From: Cladopsammia gracilis
Taxonomy: Eukaryota > Cnidaria > Anthozoa > Scleractinia > Dendrophylliidae
DNA length: 64,000 bases
Assembly: GCA_022457155.1 (NCBI GenBank)
Contig: JAJGOT010000930.1
Location: 1 to 64,000, forward strand
Reading direction: 5' to 3'
The notes below the pieces were generated by a model. It was not told where the DNA came from, searched no databases, and saw only the letters and a list, made by a program, of their open reading frames with translations. The translations under genes and the position numbers were made by a program. Below are positions 11,345-22,460 of the stretch, piece after piece; the stretch's first letter is position 1, and each line of letters starts with the position of its first letter.

Positions 11345-13554
11345 TGGAGATTTCAGCACGTTTTGGAGAATTTTCTAATATTTACAGAACTAGTGAATAC
11401 TTTTTAACGGTTCGCCCGATTTGCAATCGGTTTATAATTCAGATTTCAAGCATTGGGAAGGCTTCTCCTAGAAATTTAAAATTTTTCACAGGGTGCGATT
11501 TTGTTCAAAAAGTGGGGTTCATTTATCAAGATCGTAAAAGAGAAAGTAAACAAAACTTTAAAGGTGTACAAACATAACATCAAGCTACTTGATGACGCTA
11601 TCTTTAAGTAATTTCACAAAACCAGTGTTTATCTCTCGATCAATTTAATACCAGCATACAAATAGTAACGTTTGAAATGTTATTGCGATTTATTTGAAAT
11701 CAAACATGCAGAACTTTTTTTATTCTTGCAAAATATATATGCCATATACCATAATTTAAGATATCTATGTCAGATTTTCAATGCGAAATCTTAGACGCGC
11801 AAAATTTCACTTTCAGTGATTCCGAAGTTTCCTGTTTATCGTCGTCATGGTAATATCGATTTTACCAGAATATATATTTAGCCACAATTAACTTCAATTC
11901 AAAACCAGTTAATAGTGAAAATTTCACGTTGATCTGACTTGAAAAAGACCGCCTAAAAGCCGATTGAAAAATGTTGAATGTATGGTTCCACAAAACTCTA
12001 TCGAAACACGTTAAGGTTTCAGTTTAACAAGAGGCTCCTAGCAGCCTATACTCATGCGCATGCGTAAGTAGGCTGTACCACAATGAAGGGAATGATTCTT
12101 CTAAGATTTATATATACCAAACATGAACATTGCTAACGTAAGTAGGGTTGTAGGAGACGCTGTCGTGACACTTGAGTAACGCTCTTTTACCGGAAGTGAG
12201 AGTAGCCGGAAGTTACTAAACAGGAAGTGTAGTGGAAAAGCTATGAACCGGAAGTGTACAATTTAAAATATGCGTGCATAAATTTGCATGCAAAATCGTG
12301 ACACAAAAAATAAAAATAATAATAATAATAATAATAAAAATAACAAGAAAAACGGAGCCGAAACCTTACCTCATGCCGCTACGCGCATGAGTAATTATCG
12401 GAGACTTGGGAATCAGGGAAATATTTCGTTGGTAACAGAAAAGAACCATAATGATATGTAAGAATTTCATTTATATTTCTAAGTTTAATCTTCGTTTCTC
12501 GTCCTAAGAAAATTTCATTTTCCACTCGCAGCAAAATGGCGATTATTAACCCGAAAATACCAACATTGTTTTGTCGGGGGTAGGGGGAGGTAGATATGAT
12601 AATGATATGATAATTCCTTTTAAATGCTGAGAAATGCTCATAATTTGTCTCTGAATGTCTCAACAATTTTGTCCGAGATTGTAGCTGGACGCATCGGAGT
12701 TACAGTTTTTCCTGGCGTGTGACTGTGTCTCGCTAAAACCGTGGATAAAACTGACGAATAGCTACTAAGAGAAGAACCTTTTTCCCCATGCAAGGGTTTT
12801 CAGGTTTTTTTTTTAATTTAGAAAACGTTTTTACTTAACTCATTGCAAGAGTCTCATGGTGTCTTCAAATACGTGGGCACGCTTGTTGTGTCATCCTTTG
12901 ACAAATCTTCGAAAGCATTTATCTGTTCGTTGAGATGTACAGATAAGTTAATGACTGCCAATGTGTTTGTTTATTTTTCATTTTTATTTATCTTGTTTTG
13001 CTTTTTATTTTTACATATTCGCAGTGATGTACTTAAGCTTTGCGAATTATGATATATAAGTTTTCTTGACATTACAAATCCTGACAAAAGAGAGCCGACA
13101 AACTACAGGCCTTGAAAAGGGTGTCTTGACAGCTACTGCTCGCGTCGGCAGTCACTGGCAAATGCGAGGTCAGGTGATAAGATAATTGCATTCGCGTTGC
13201 ATTTTGGGATAGGCTTCCAAACCCTCCCCTGGCTTTGTAGTAAGATCGGTTATATCGTTGGCACTTTGCGACAACTGCCGGTATATTTTTAGCTTCACGT
13301 AATGTGCAAGTTTTGAAAACATGAAGAGGATTTAATTTGTGAGGGGGATGGCTGGGTGATTTGATGCTTAGTTTAGCAAAAAAAGTTCCTGCAGCAACAC
13401 CAAAAGGAAAACATATTGAGCCTAGAAGCGGCTCATGATATTTTGGGACAATTTTAAAATATTACTCGGGGTATTTATTCCAAATACCACTAGAAAATAT
13501 TGTATTACCTATACAAATTCCAACTCCAGCTAAAGTTATAGTTCTTAACCCTAT
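11345..13554. other. Non-coding stretch with microsatellite
   Basis: No supported gene. An AAT repeat lies at 12316-12345, and CCGGAAGTG-like strings occur four times between 12189 and 12262. Open frames at 12379-12666 and 12843-13052 are short, hydrophobic by composition and not recognisable. Confidence 0.4.
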
Positions 13555-13558
13555 TCGG

Positions 13559-14095
13559 ACTGGGCTTTTTTTGAGTTTCAGAGCACAATATGCCCCCCTC
13601 GTAACTTCAAGAACATAAAGAGTACGATAATGAAACCTAGAGGGTAAATAGTACGTCCAAAACTGTCTGCTTTGCGGTCCGCGCAATGGAATGATGACGT
13701 CATTTGACGTGCTTATTAGGTAATTAGTTATACGGCCGCCATCTTGGATTTCTGAATTTTTTTAAAACCTCTTAAAAACCGTCCAAATTAACTTAAAATT
13801 AATCAAAACCAATAAATAAACGCTAAATGACGTAAAAATCTAAAAGTTATACCAATAAACATTGTTTTTCTTCATTCAAAGGTATAAATATGCAAATTAA
13901 AAAAAACAGGGCTGTCAAAATCTTGTTGCCATGGAAACATTAAGTCACGTGATCAAAAATTGTCATATTAAATTATTGCCAAATAAATTTTAAGAAAAGT
14001 CACAAAGTTTGATGGCGTTTTAATACATATTAAAGGAGTTATGAATGTTCAAAGGTAGCGCGGGCACTTTGTGCCCTCCCCCAGGCCGAATAGGG
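13559..14095 (+). mobile_element. TTAA MITE, CCCTATTC family, short member
   Basis: Starts CCCTATTCGGACTGGGC, ends GGCCGAATAGGG, with TTAA at 13555-13558 and 14096-14099. The 537 bp body is closely similar to 50794-51368 in the opposite orientation. Non-autonomous. It lies just beyond the visible exon of the minus-strand gene at 14202-14762, so it may sit in that gene's intron. Confidence 0.85.
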
Positions 14096-14201
14096 TTAAA
14101 TTTCGCTTCGTTTTTGCTCTTTCAGATGAGAAAAATGTGTGCGTACAGGATAACTTCACAGAGGACAACTAAAAAAACATGACACATTTACCTGACCTTA
14201 C

Positions 14202-14762
14202 CTGTAAAATGGTGGAGTTCGCCGACCTGATTTCACTCTCAGCCCTCTCCATATCCCTTTTATAACGCTCCATTTCTCTGTAAGAATCACGAGCCTTTTG
14301 TTCGTTGTTTTCAATCAGTTCTCGAACAAAAAGGCCTAATCCATAAATGGGCACCCACCACCAATCCTGTTATTTCTTGTATTTCTGTTCAGCTTCCCTC
14401 TGTTCTGTCTCTGCAACCTGATACCTTCTTGAAGCATCTAGCCTGTTTCGGCTGCAACGTTCCCTTTCATCAGTTAGCAAGGATTTCTTCGTTTCCCATG
14501 CTTGTTTTTTGTTTTTAAGCTGCATCTCAACCTCATATAATTCGTTTATTTCTCTAGTAAGCACCTCCATTTTTTGGTCATACTCTTTCTCGGCTTTGTT
14601 TAGCTGATCACATAGGACTGAAGCTTGTTGTTGTAACCATAATCCATCTTTTTTTATGGATTTCAGCATGACCGCCGAGCGACGGGCATCGCCGTTTTTT
14701 ACTGCCTCGAGTGCTGTTTCTACGATATTGAAACACTTAGAACTCAGTGAAACTAGCGCCAT
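14202..14762 (-). CDS. Coiled-coil protein, first exon, with in-frame stop
   Basis: The chosen ATG (14760-14762) has a good context (AAACATGG). The frame gives about 130 residues rich in E, K, R and Q with heptad-like spacing, then TAA at 14370-14372. The same frame stays open past the TAA for another 55 codons: an apolar patch (QDWWWVPIYGLGLFVREL), then a second charged helix up to a good splice donor at 14201 (CAG/GTAAGG). The natural reading is one exon with a premature stop, a damaged allele or an assembly error. If translation really ends at the TAA, the product is a short coiled coil. A helix, apolar segment, helix plan also occurs in the divergent gene at 16127. No family can be named and the following exon was not found. 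Confidence 0.6.
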
Positions 14763-14850
14763 GTTTAATTTCAACCGATAAAATGTTATTGAATCGAACA
14801 GGCGCTCTCTTATTTCTACGAAAAATTGCTAACCTTGGCGCTGACAATAA

Positions 14851-14932
14851 AGCACTTCAAAGAGGGCTTGCACCTGCCAGTTATCTCCAAGAAAACAGAA
14901 CCGCTTTTGTTTGATCTCAAAAGAGAATCTTG

Positions 14933-14979
<47 letters not shown>

Positions 14980-15083
14980 TATGTGACTAGACGAGCCACC
15001 GTATAACCAAATATGGTAAGAAATAAAACGCTAGCAGTGGTCAGATTTATATCACCAAACTGATCTCAAAATAGAACTCCCTA
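14851..15083 (+). repeat. Tandem leader repeat, copy A
   Basis: Matches 15093-15326 nearly base for base (GGGCTTGCACC, TTATCTCCAAGAAAAC, GACGAGCCAC, CTGATCTCAAAATAGAACTC) and includes an AAT microsatellite. It lies between the two divergent coiled-coil genes. Confidence 0.8.
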
Positions 15084-15092
15084 AAAATGAAT

Positions 15093-15174
15093 AGAACTTC
15101 ACTGAGGGCTTGCACCTTCCATTTATCTCCAAGAAAACAAAACCGCTTTTGTTTGATCTCAAAAGAGATTCTTG

Positions 15175-15218
<44 letters not shown>

Positions 15219-15326
15219 TATGTAACTAGACGAGCCACTATGCAACCAAATATGGTAAGAAAATGCTAGCATTGGTCAGATTTATATAAAACAATTAAAC
15301 TGATCTCAAAATAGAACTCCCTGTAT
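15093..15326 (+). repeat. Tandem leader repeat, copy B
   Basis: Second copy of the block at 14851-15083, also with an AAT run (15176-15220). It leads directly into the gene-tail remnant at 15340, as copy C leads into the intact gene at 16127. Confidence 0.8.
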
Positions 15327-15339
15327 AACGCGGTCAATC

Positions 15340-15498
15340 CCCACTGAAGAGGCCAAGAAGAATGTTCGTCAGCTGACTGCTGAGTTTGCAAAAGATTTAA
15401 AGCAAGCTCAAGAAAATGAAAGCCTTAAAGGAGAAATATCGCTTGAACTTGAAACTCGGATATACATAAAAGTGTTAAAAGTAACCTCAAGAAAGTGA
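15340..15498 (+). pseudogene. 3' end of a lost paralogue of the 16127 gene
   Basis: Read from 15340, this frame gives 52 codons whose start (EEAKKNVRQLTAEFAKDLKQ) is nearly identical to the last residues of the 431-residue protein at 16127-17422. It then runs about 29 codons further to a TGA. Similarity continues into the 3' flank (CTTTGGAGGAAAAGAGATC against 17420-17460). The rest of that gene is missing: leader copy B joins directly to the tail. This indicates tandem duplication followed by deletion of one copy. Confidence 0.8.
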
Positions 15499-15930
15499 AG
15501 GCTTTGGAGGAAAAGAGATCGCTTGAAAACGGTGGATAAGCATTATAAACATGCAAATTAAGCACGCTAGCTTCATTATTTTTTTTTTTCGTATCAAAGG
15601 TGTCAAGCTCCTTCTACTCATATAACCACAGGGGGCACACAATCTGTTTGTGTAACCTTAGTTAATAAAGTGCAATGGTTATGAAACCTGAGAAATGTCT
15701 TTTTTCGATGTTTTTGTGATCGTTTTTCTGCCTTGTCCGTGCACAGCAGAATAGATGTTGAATTTTTGTTCGAGCAACTGACCGATAGAAATCCTTGAAG
15801 CTGTGTTTTAACAAAAGGTATATTTTTTACATCAGGATAAATCTGCATATGAAAGAAAGATGAAAACGTCCCTTGCAAAAACACAACTTGTCAATGCTGA
15901 GTGTACTACCATTCAAATGACTTCAAAAGG
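15499..15930. other. Non-coding spacer
   Basis: 3' flank of the paralogue remnant, then unique sequence. The minus-strand frame at 15618-15884 has no recognisable features. Confidence 0.4.
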
Positions 15931-16061
15931 TTTCTTGGAATCATTAATATTAAATGTGTAATATAATTTTCCAACCAAAGATGGTATCGAATCTCCAGCA
16001 ATGGTCAGATTTAAATCAACAAATTGATTTCAAAAATAGAACAAACAGTTTGCTGTATAAA
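15931..16061 (+). repeat. Leader repeat, diverged copy C
   Basis: Aligns with parts of copies A and B (TTCTTGGAAT, CAATGGTCAGATTTA, AACTGATCTCAAAATAGAAC) but is more diverged and lacks the AAT run. It lies just upstream of the intact gene at 16127 and may include its promoter or 5' UTR. Confidence 0.6.
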
Positions 16062-16126
16062 CTTTTGAAATTACAACGACTGACCGCATTTGTCATTGAA
16101 GTCTACAGCAACAGAGAGAAAACGAA

Positions 16127-17422
16127 ATGGCTGCTGTGCCTAACGATTCACGTATTGACATTGATGGAGAAACCTTCGACCTTGTCTCCATACCAAATGC
16201 AAAAAGCAATATGGTACAGAACGCTAAAGGTAGTCTTCTTGGCTCGCTAGATCTCCAGAGTCTTGTGGACGACTTGGATAAACTCGGTAAATTTATTCGC
16301 GTCGCTTACAATGGTGTAGCAGGAAACACTGATGCACAGATTAAAGTACAGAGAATTGGCTACACGATTACGAAACTGGCCGACAAATCAGCCGTCACAG
16401 TACATAAATTTAAAGAAACATCGCATAGCATTCTGCAAGAGCTGAAGGGCACCTATGAATACTTGTTGGATGGACTAGAAGAGATGGCGCTAGAAACACT
16501 CTCGCTCTTGACCGCCAAGGCAGAAGCGATGGCGAAGGCCGCAGACGAATTACACAACGAATTTGAGATGGCTGAAAACGATGTGAGGGATACCTTAGAA
16601 GACATTCAGAGAGCAAAAACAAAACAGGCAACGCAAAAAAAAAGGGCTTGCAAAAAAAGAAAGGACCATGAAATCGACAAACAGCAAGCGAAAGAATTGC
16701 AGAAGAGTTTACTTGAAGCAGAAGCGAAAGCAACAGCATTGCGATGCGACGCACAGGACAGCATTATGAAAACGTTGGCAAGTGCTTTCACAGGTGTTCT
16801 AGGTGCCGCCGAGTCTGCAGCAGTGCTAGATTTGAGAAAAGCTACAGAAAAGATGGACCGCATTGGTGACAAAACAGGATACAAGGAAGCCATGAAGATG
16901 GCAAATAAAGAGAAGATGAAGCATTTGGAAGATATGCTGATGCTGCGAGATCTTCGCCATGAAGCCAACCGAGATTGCATAAAATTCGCAGAAAAAATCA
17001 CGAGCTGCAAAGATGACGACGCTTTGGCGGAAGCAGCCATTGAAGGCTTGCACAGCTCTGCTGGAGCACTGAGGTCTCTTTCTGCCATCATGATGAGCGC
17101 GGCCGTGTTCTGGCGCCAGACGCAAAGCCACTGTGAGTCGTTAGCTAAAGGAAGCATGCAGCAAAGTGTGCAAATGGCCATGAAGTACCCTGAAGAAAAG
17201 CGACTGAAAACCTGGACATCGAGGACATTCAAGGAAAGAGCCGTGCGGTACTATTCAAAATGGGTTGCTCTAGATGACGTATGTGGTGTGTACATGTTAC
17301 AGATCAGGAACACCAGACAAGATCTCTACAAATATCTGGAGGAAAACCCGACCGTCGAACAAGCCAAAAAGAATGTGCGTCAACTGGCTTCCGATTTTGC
17401 AAAAGATTTAAAACAAGCTTAG
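16127..17422 (+). CDS. Large coiled-coil protein of unknown function
   Basis: An uninterrupted 431-codon frame starting at an ATG in good context (GAAATGG) and ending TAG. The N-terminal ~110 residues are mixed and include a GVAGNTDAQIKVQRIGYT segment. Residues about 115-210 form a very charged helix rich in E, K, A and Q. Residues about 213-236 are apolar and alanine/glycine-rich (start IMKTLASAFTGVLGAAESAA). A second long charged helix follows, then a tail with aromatic residues (residues 360-395). There is no signal peptide, so it is probably cytosolic or membrane-peripheral. Long helices around one apolar segment recall helical-bundle or pore-forming folds, but that is only an analogy. 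Its length, the similar remnant at 15340 and the divergent coiled-coil partner at 14202 argue that it is a real host gene. No introns are visible in the coding part. Confidence 0.75.
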   Translation: MAAVPNDSRIDIDGETFDLVSIPNAKSNMVQNAKGSLLGSLDLQSLVDDLDKLGKFIRVAYNGVAGNTDAQIKVQRIGYTITKLADKSAVTVHKFKETSHSILQELKGTYEYLLDGLEEMALETLSLLTAKAEAMAKAADELHNEFEMAENDVRDTLEDIQRAKTKQATQKKRACKKRKDHEIDKQQAKELQKSLLEAEAKATALRCDAQDSIMKTLASAFTGVLGAAESAAVLDLRKATEKMDRIGDKTGYKEAMKMANKEKMKHLEDMLMLRDLRHEANRDCIKFAEKITSCKDDDALAEAAIEGLHSSAGALRSLSAIMMSAAVFWRQTQSHCESLAKGSMQQSVQMAMKYPEEKRLKTWTSRTFKERAVRYYSKWVALDDVCGVYMLQIRNTRQDLYKYLEENPTVEQAKKNVRQLASDFAKDLKQA

Positions 17423-17929
17423 GAAGGCTTTAGAGGAGAAAAAATCCCTTCAAGGCTCTGAATGAACATAGAACATAAAACGTAAGCACGCTAATGTATG
17501 TAATCATGATTTTCAATCCAAATGGTTGTACCAATATTATTATAAATGCATTTTAGTTTGCAGCCAAATTTTAAGCTATTAGATACGTTGAAGTGAAAGT
17601 ATGATGTCCAAAATTGAATATTTTTTGGCGAGGGGTATGATTAAATAGACCTACACTGCATTTTTAAAGACATTGATCAATCAAGAGAAGAATTGAATAG
17701 ACAGCGGAGCAAAAGTTTAACTTTTAGGGACGTTTCTAATTGCGTAACTTGAGTTTTAGTAGTAACTAGTAACTTGATCAAAGATGCTTTCCACCGAATA
17801 ATTTTCATAATTCAGTCTGGGTGTTTAACAAAAACCTCGGTCTTAACCAATAAATAATTCCTCGCGAAGCGAGGTTAATAAATTTGTCGTCCCTCGGGAG
17901 CTGAGCCGCGTGAATTCGAGCGAGAAATA

Positions 17930-17964
<35 letters not shown>

Positions 17965-20021
17965 TTGATGGTGTCCGGCAGTTGCCTGGCAACAAAAATC
18001 GCGACCGCTGACAATGGCGCACTCTCATGTTCATGGCGGCCGTGCCGGCGGCCGTTTACCCTTACTCTGTGAAAAAATGTTTACTCTCGGTGAAACACAA
18101 CCAATTTCTGATGCAAATGAGAAAGAACAGCAAACACAACAACTCTGGATTCAACAGGTGCCTGGAAATCCTTGTCCGAGAAAATTAACCACCGAAACTG
18201 CGCTGAACGGTGACTTGAAATTCAGCGCGATCGAGCGCAACGAAGAGACAACGAGAGCATAGATAACAAAGACTTCGAACAGCCCAGGCACACCGTTTGA
18301 CTAGGTTCAAACGCCTTGACCGATTTCCGCCATTAGAATTCTGAACGAGACCGATCAGGAGAGGCGAAACCGACTGGAAGTGTTGGACAAAATGATTCTG
18401 TTTGCAGACGCAACGAGAGGCGGCAAGAATTACACGATCAGCTAAATACTCGTGACGAATATCTTTCATACCTGAGACGGCAGGGAAAAGCAAACACTGA
18501 TTACAGGAAAGGCTCAGAGAAGAAGAGCGATTAAGAAATGTAGCTCAAATCACCGGCTTTTGCAAAAAAAAAAAAAAAAGATTTTAAGTGGCTAAACTAC
18601 TGAGAGGATAAACAAACACTGAAAAATAATTCTCTTTAGTACACACTGTAATTTGATGTTTATTGATATTTTCACTTAGATCACTAAGGAACGTTTTAAA
18701 TCATCAAAACTACAGATAAATGATCAAAACTACAGATCACAAAGGTGGAAATGTTTTCCTAAATATACAACATTTACATGATTGTCTGTGAATGAACAGT
18801 GAGTGAAATGTGCTTTGCATACGTATACGGTATCTTGAGTTTACAGCATTCTTCATAAAATAGTTCAATAAGAAATAACATTCGAATGGTTTAGTAAGGA
18901 GAATTTCTCTTTACAATTTGGATAAAAACATTTTGTTACCATAAAACAATTTTCTGTTAGCAATTATTTCCATCTAATCTGTAGCAACTGTATACATGTA
19001 GGTAAACACATCAACATTACTGCTTCACATTTATTATTGGAACGGTGATCAGTATCTTAAATCTCCTCACAATATCAGTGTACGAGCAAGAACATAGATA
19101 ATGCAAATTGAGAACCTGATCACCTTCAACATGAGTTGTCTGTGGAAATTGAATACAAATTTACTGTAGTTATATGGCTATGTGAACTGCATTGACACCA
19201 GTAAGGAGAATGTACGGCAACAAATTTTGATTTCGAGATTTTTAAAGGGGCTAACTGGTCATGAAGACCTAAGTCCTGGTCTTAACCTACAAATTCTCCA
19301 TCCAGGTCTCTATACATCCAGGTCTCTTATACATTGCTTGTAGAAAATCTGTTGCTTCATCTTGAATACCCATGACCTGTATCCAAAATATAGTATTGTT
19401 ACTGCTGGGAGAATCTCATGCCTCTTTCACCATTGAGTTGTTATTTTTTGGATAACATCACTTTTCAGCAGCAGTAACCTCCTGTAATATCAACCATTCA
19501 AGTGAATAGAGAATTGGGTTACCAATTATTTGATACCCAGTATATAGGACAAAAGCTATATATAGCAGCATCTAAAGGGAACAGGTTAATTTGGGAGATA
19601 GCACAATCAAAATAAACAGAACACCACTGCATATTGTCCTGCAGCCATGTCCACAACAGTACTTAATACATCCACTTTTAGACCAATTTTCCTTCTGACA
19701 AAAATTAATGAAGATAAGTGATGTGGGGGGGGGGGGGGAGGGGGAGAGGAAGGGCCTGAGAATTGTTTCGTACCCAGTCTCATAGCAGTTACAGCGACCC
19801 ACAGCTCCCATTTATTTTATTTTATTTTAGGAAGTACAATTTAAATGGAAGAGACTGGGAACGAAAATGTCTCAACTTTAAATTTTGGGGCCATTGCCAG
19901 CAAGCAACCCAACCTCTCCATTTAAATCAGAAATTCCATCTCTCCCTCCCACATCGCTAAAATTTTGCAGCGCATCCTCCCCCGAGCTTCGCGAGGTTCT
20001 GCGAGACACGTATTTCTAGTA
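17423..20021. other. Mostly non-coding; AT repeat and G run
   Basis: The 3' flank of the coiled-coil gene is followed by unique AT-rich DNA. Notable points: an AT dinucleotide run at 17932-17963; a plus-strand frame at 18014-18262 (82 codons, start context GACAATGGC) with no recognisable domain; an A run at 18566-18581; a G run near 19723-19745; a TTTTA run at 19812-19829. No gene could be supported between 18550 and 20020. Confidence 0.4.
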
Positions 20022-20178
20022 TCATATATATTTGTCATGTACAGAGTATAACCGTCCTTTTCAATTGCAGAGCTTTACTTTGTCCTCTGCTTAAATATGC
20101 TACTTAAAGACACCCTTAAAGGAGTTTTCTGGTTTTCAGATTTCTTGGCCGGGAGACAAGATGTTTTCTCTGCCACGC
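20022..20178 (+). repeat. Direct repeat, copy 1
   Basis: Matches 20515-20649 (TCATATATATTTG, AATTGCAGAGC, TTTGTCCTC, AAAGGAGTTTT, CAAGATGTTTTCT). The copies are about 490 bases apart. The region has the look of a repeated element's terminal or regulatory section, but no reverse transcriptase or recombinase was seen. Confidence 0.6.
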
Positions 20179-20514
20179 CTAAGATATGTCGCTTTCTGGC
20201 TTGCAAAGGCTCCCGGAAAAAGACGCAGGTCCACATCACTTCTATGTCCTCCTCTAAGAAGGCCTAAAATTCATATACGTGGTTGCCCTGTTCGCCTATC
20301 CTGTTCCGCGCCTTCTGCCGCGCTATTTGTTTCGCTCCCCTTTTCCCATGGTAGCCTGAAAGGGTGTCTAATGCCCTAGTCGGATTACTGACGCTCAGGT
20401 TTCCATCCCTTGGGTGGGTCTTTTGCGAGTTTCCCGCGCACAATCGTTTGCGTTTTCCCCAACATTATGCCCTGTTCACCACTCAAGGGCTGGCAGCCTT
20501 TATGTCATATATAT

Positions 20515-20649
20515 TTGCGATGTAAGAAGCCGTCTTTACCAATTGCAGAGCATCCCTTTGTCCTCCGCTTATGCTAATCAAAACACTCCCTAAAGGAGTT
20601 TTTAGTTTTTGAGTTCTTTGCCGGGATGCAAGATGTTTTCTTCCACGCG
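20515..20649 (+). repeat. Direct repeat, copy 2
   Basis: Second, diverged copy of 20022-20178. The sequence from here to 21258 is more GC-rich than the surroundings and holds no supported gene. It leads into the hairpin and TATA-like box near 21055-21114. Confidence 0.6.
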
Positions 20650-21014
20650 TATTGAGCAGAATGCGAACTCTCCTTTACAGGATTACAGTCCCGCCTCCGC
20701 TCCTATCTGCAAGACGCTCAAATTTACTAGGGTAAACTCTGCACAGCTTTAGAGCCGGGGTGGTTATTACTTTAGCCTTCACTCTAGACGCTATGGCTCA
20801 TTTTGGTTGGTGCCACGCTTGCTCCTATCGCATCCTATAACATGAATGCTGCACAAGACCTTCGTTTTATAGGCCCATCGGAGTTGCTGTCTCGCCATGT
20901 CTCCTTTAGATTTGGGTGGTTGGATGGGATTTTCTGGTTTGGGGTTTTAGGTTTGAGTATTGGCAAGTGTCTCGGGTTATTTGGTGTGAGGCCATTGTAA
21001 CGTTTAACGTCTGG

Positions 21015-21081
21015 GCACGGTCGCATATCTCCATCTCTTATTAAGCAAGCGTGAAAGGGACTGTCGCGAATAGTATGCTAT
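21015..21081 (+). repeat. 67 bp segment identical to 32819-32885, copy 1
   Basis: All 67 bases from GCACGGTCGCATATCTCC to TAGTATGCTAT are identical to 32819-32885, also on the plus strand. In this copy the segment continues into a near-perfect hairpin (21055-21096, AAGGGACTG with CAGTCCCTT) and a TATAAATA box at 21107. Identity this high suggests a recent repeat, perhaps the edge of an LTR-like element. Confidence 0.75.
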
Positions 21082-21284
21082 TCGCTCCAGTCCCTTACAG
21101 AGCGAGTATAAATAAGAGCTTTGCATCTAATTCCGGCCCAGTTCAAGTAAGAATCCTCCAGTTGTTGGCAGCCGTATTTGTTATCTCTCTCTTTCGCGCT
21201 TGCCCCCTATGCCTCCGTGCTTTTCTTTCCCCTCCCTCCCTTTCCCTATCCGTTTTCACACTGGAAAATTTGGACCATTTACAG

Positions 21285-21680
21285 ACTTCATAAAATGTCT
21301 ATAAATCTTGAATTTACAGACTTGGTACTTTCACCTGTTAAAAACAAAATCTCTGTAAATTCTTTTCACAGACATTTTGTATAGTTTTATTGTCTTGTTC
21401 TTTATAAAATGTTTGTGAAATGTTTATAAATCCTAGGAGCTGTAATGAGAGGAAAGACTTACAATTTACAGACTTTACAAAATCTGCCAACAATGTTTGT
21501 AAATCTGCTGTTTACAAAGATTTCATAATGCCTAGACTTCTAATATAAAATGTCTGTAAATGGCACTGCGTAATTTTAATGTTAATTCAGTTACCAAATC
21601 TCTGTAAATTAATGTGGTCCCCAAGCGGAACATCTAATGACAAACGGGGAATTATAAAATCTCTGTAAATTGACACAAAC
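21285..21680 (+). repeat. Left subterminal repeats of the CACTA-type element
   Basis: Degenerate copies of TAAAATSTCTGTAAAT occur near 21290, 21341, 21406, 21545, 21597 and 21655, spaced irregularly. They match the reverse complement of the motif at 32230-32767. Confidence 0.7.
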
Positions 21681-21689
21681 AAACTAATT

Positions 21690-22104
21690 TTTCTCCGAAT
21701 CGTCTAAATAGAATTTTTAAAGCTACATCCAGTGTTCACTCGCATAATCTAAGAAATTCAAAATACAACCTTTTCGTTCCTAGACCGAGTACTGAAGCAG
21801 GCAAACGAAGTTTTCATTATCACGGTTCTGTTCTCTGGAACAGCTTGCCTTTAAGCGCGAAGATGTAGCCCACTCTTAGCTCTTTTAAATCATGTATTAA
21901 AGCGCCATGAAACATGTGTGATATGTGCGCCATATAAGTCTCTGTATTATTATTATTATTGTTATTCATAAAGGATACTTTTTATAGTTTTTAGTATAAT
22001 CCCGTATAGATAATGAATTTAGTTAGATAACTTGATTTTTTAAGGCTCGACGGAAGAACATGTATTATGAATTGACAACGCGTAATGTAAATAAAGTTTA
22101 CCTA
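21690..22104 (+). mobile_element. CR1/L2-like LINE 3' fragment
   Basis: The plus-strand translation at 21700-21900 gives an ORF2 tail: LNRIFKA, RSFHYHGSVLWNSLPLSAK, SSFKSCIKA. This FxxxGxxLWNSLP pattern ends many CR1/L2/Rex-type LINE proteins. A 3' UTR with an ATT microsatellite (21949-21962) and an AATAAAG-like end (22089) follows. It splits the subterminal repeat region, so it inserted after the host transposon. 5'-truncated and inactive. Confidence 0.75.
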
Positions 22105-22460
22105 CCGAACGGGGCATTATAAAATCTCTGTAAATTGACGCAAATGGGGCATTATAAAATCTCTGTAAATTGACGCAAACGGGGCATTATAAAATCTCTG
22201 TAAATTGACGCAAATGGGGCATTATAAAATCTCTGTAAATTGACGCAAACGGGGCATCATAAAATCTCTGTAAATTGACACAAACGGGGCACTATAAAAT
22301 CTCTGTAAATTGACGCAAGCGGGGCATTATAAAATCTCTGTAAATTGACGCAAATGGGGCATTATAAAATCTGTGTAAATTGACGCAAACGGGGCATCAT
22401 AAAATCTCTGTAAATTGACGCAAGCGGGGCATTATAAAATCTCTGTAAATTGACGCAAAG
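22105..22460 (+). repeat. 35 bp tandem array, about 10 units
   Basis: The unit is GGGGCATTATAAAATCTCTG plus TAAATTGACGCAAAC, repeated with few substitutions. Every unit contains the subterminal motif AAATCTCTGTAAAT, so the array is a local expansion of the CACTA-type subterminal repeat. Confidence 0.9.

Noticed and set aside
14939..15220. Isoleucine-rich open frames
   Set aside because: Products of the AAT microsatellites in the leader repeats, not genes.
16410..17232. Long minus-strand frames opposite the 431-codon gene
   Set aside because: They are shadows of the plus-strand coding sequence; their composition reflects reverse-complemented charged-helix codons.
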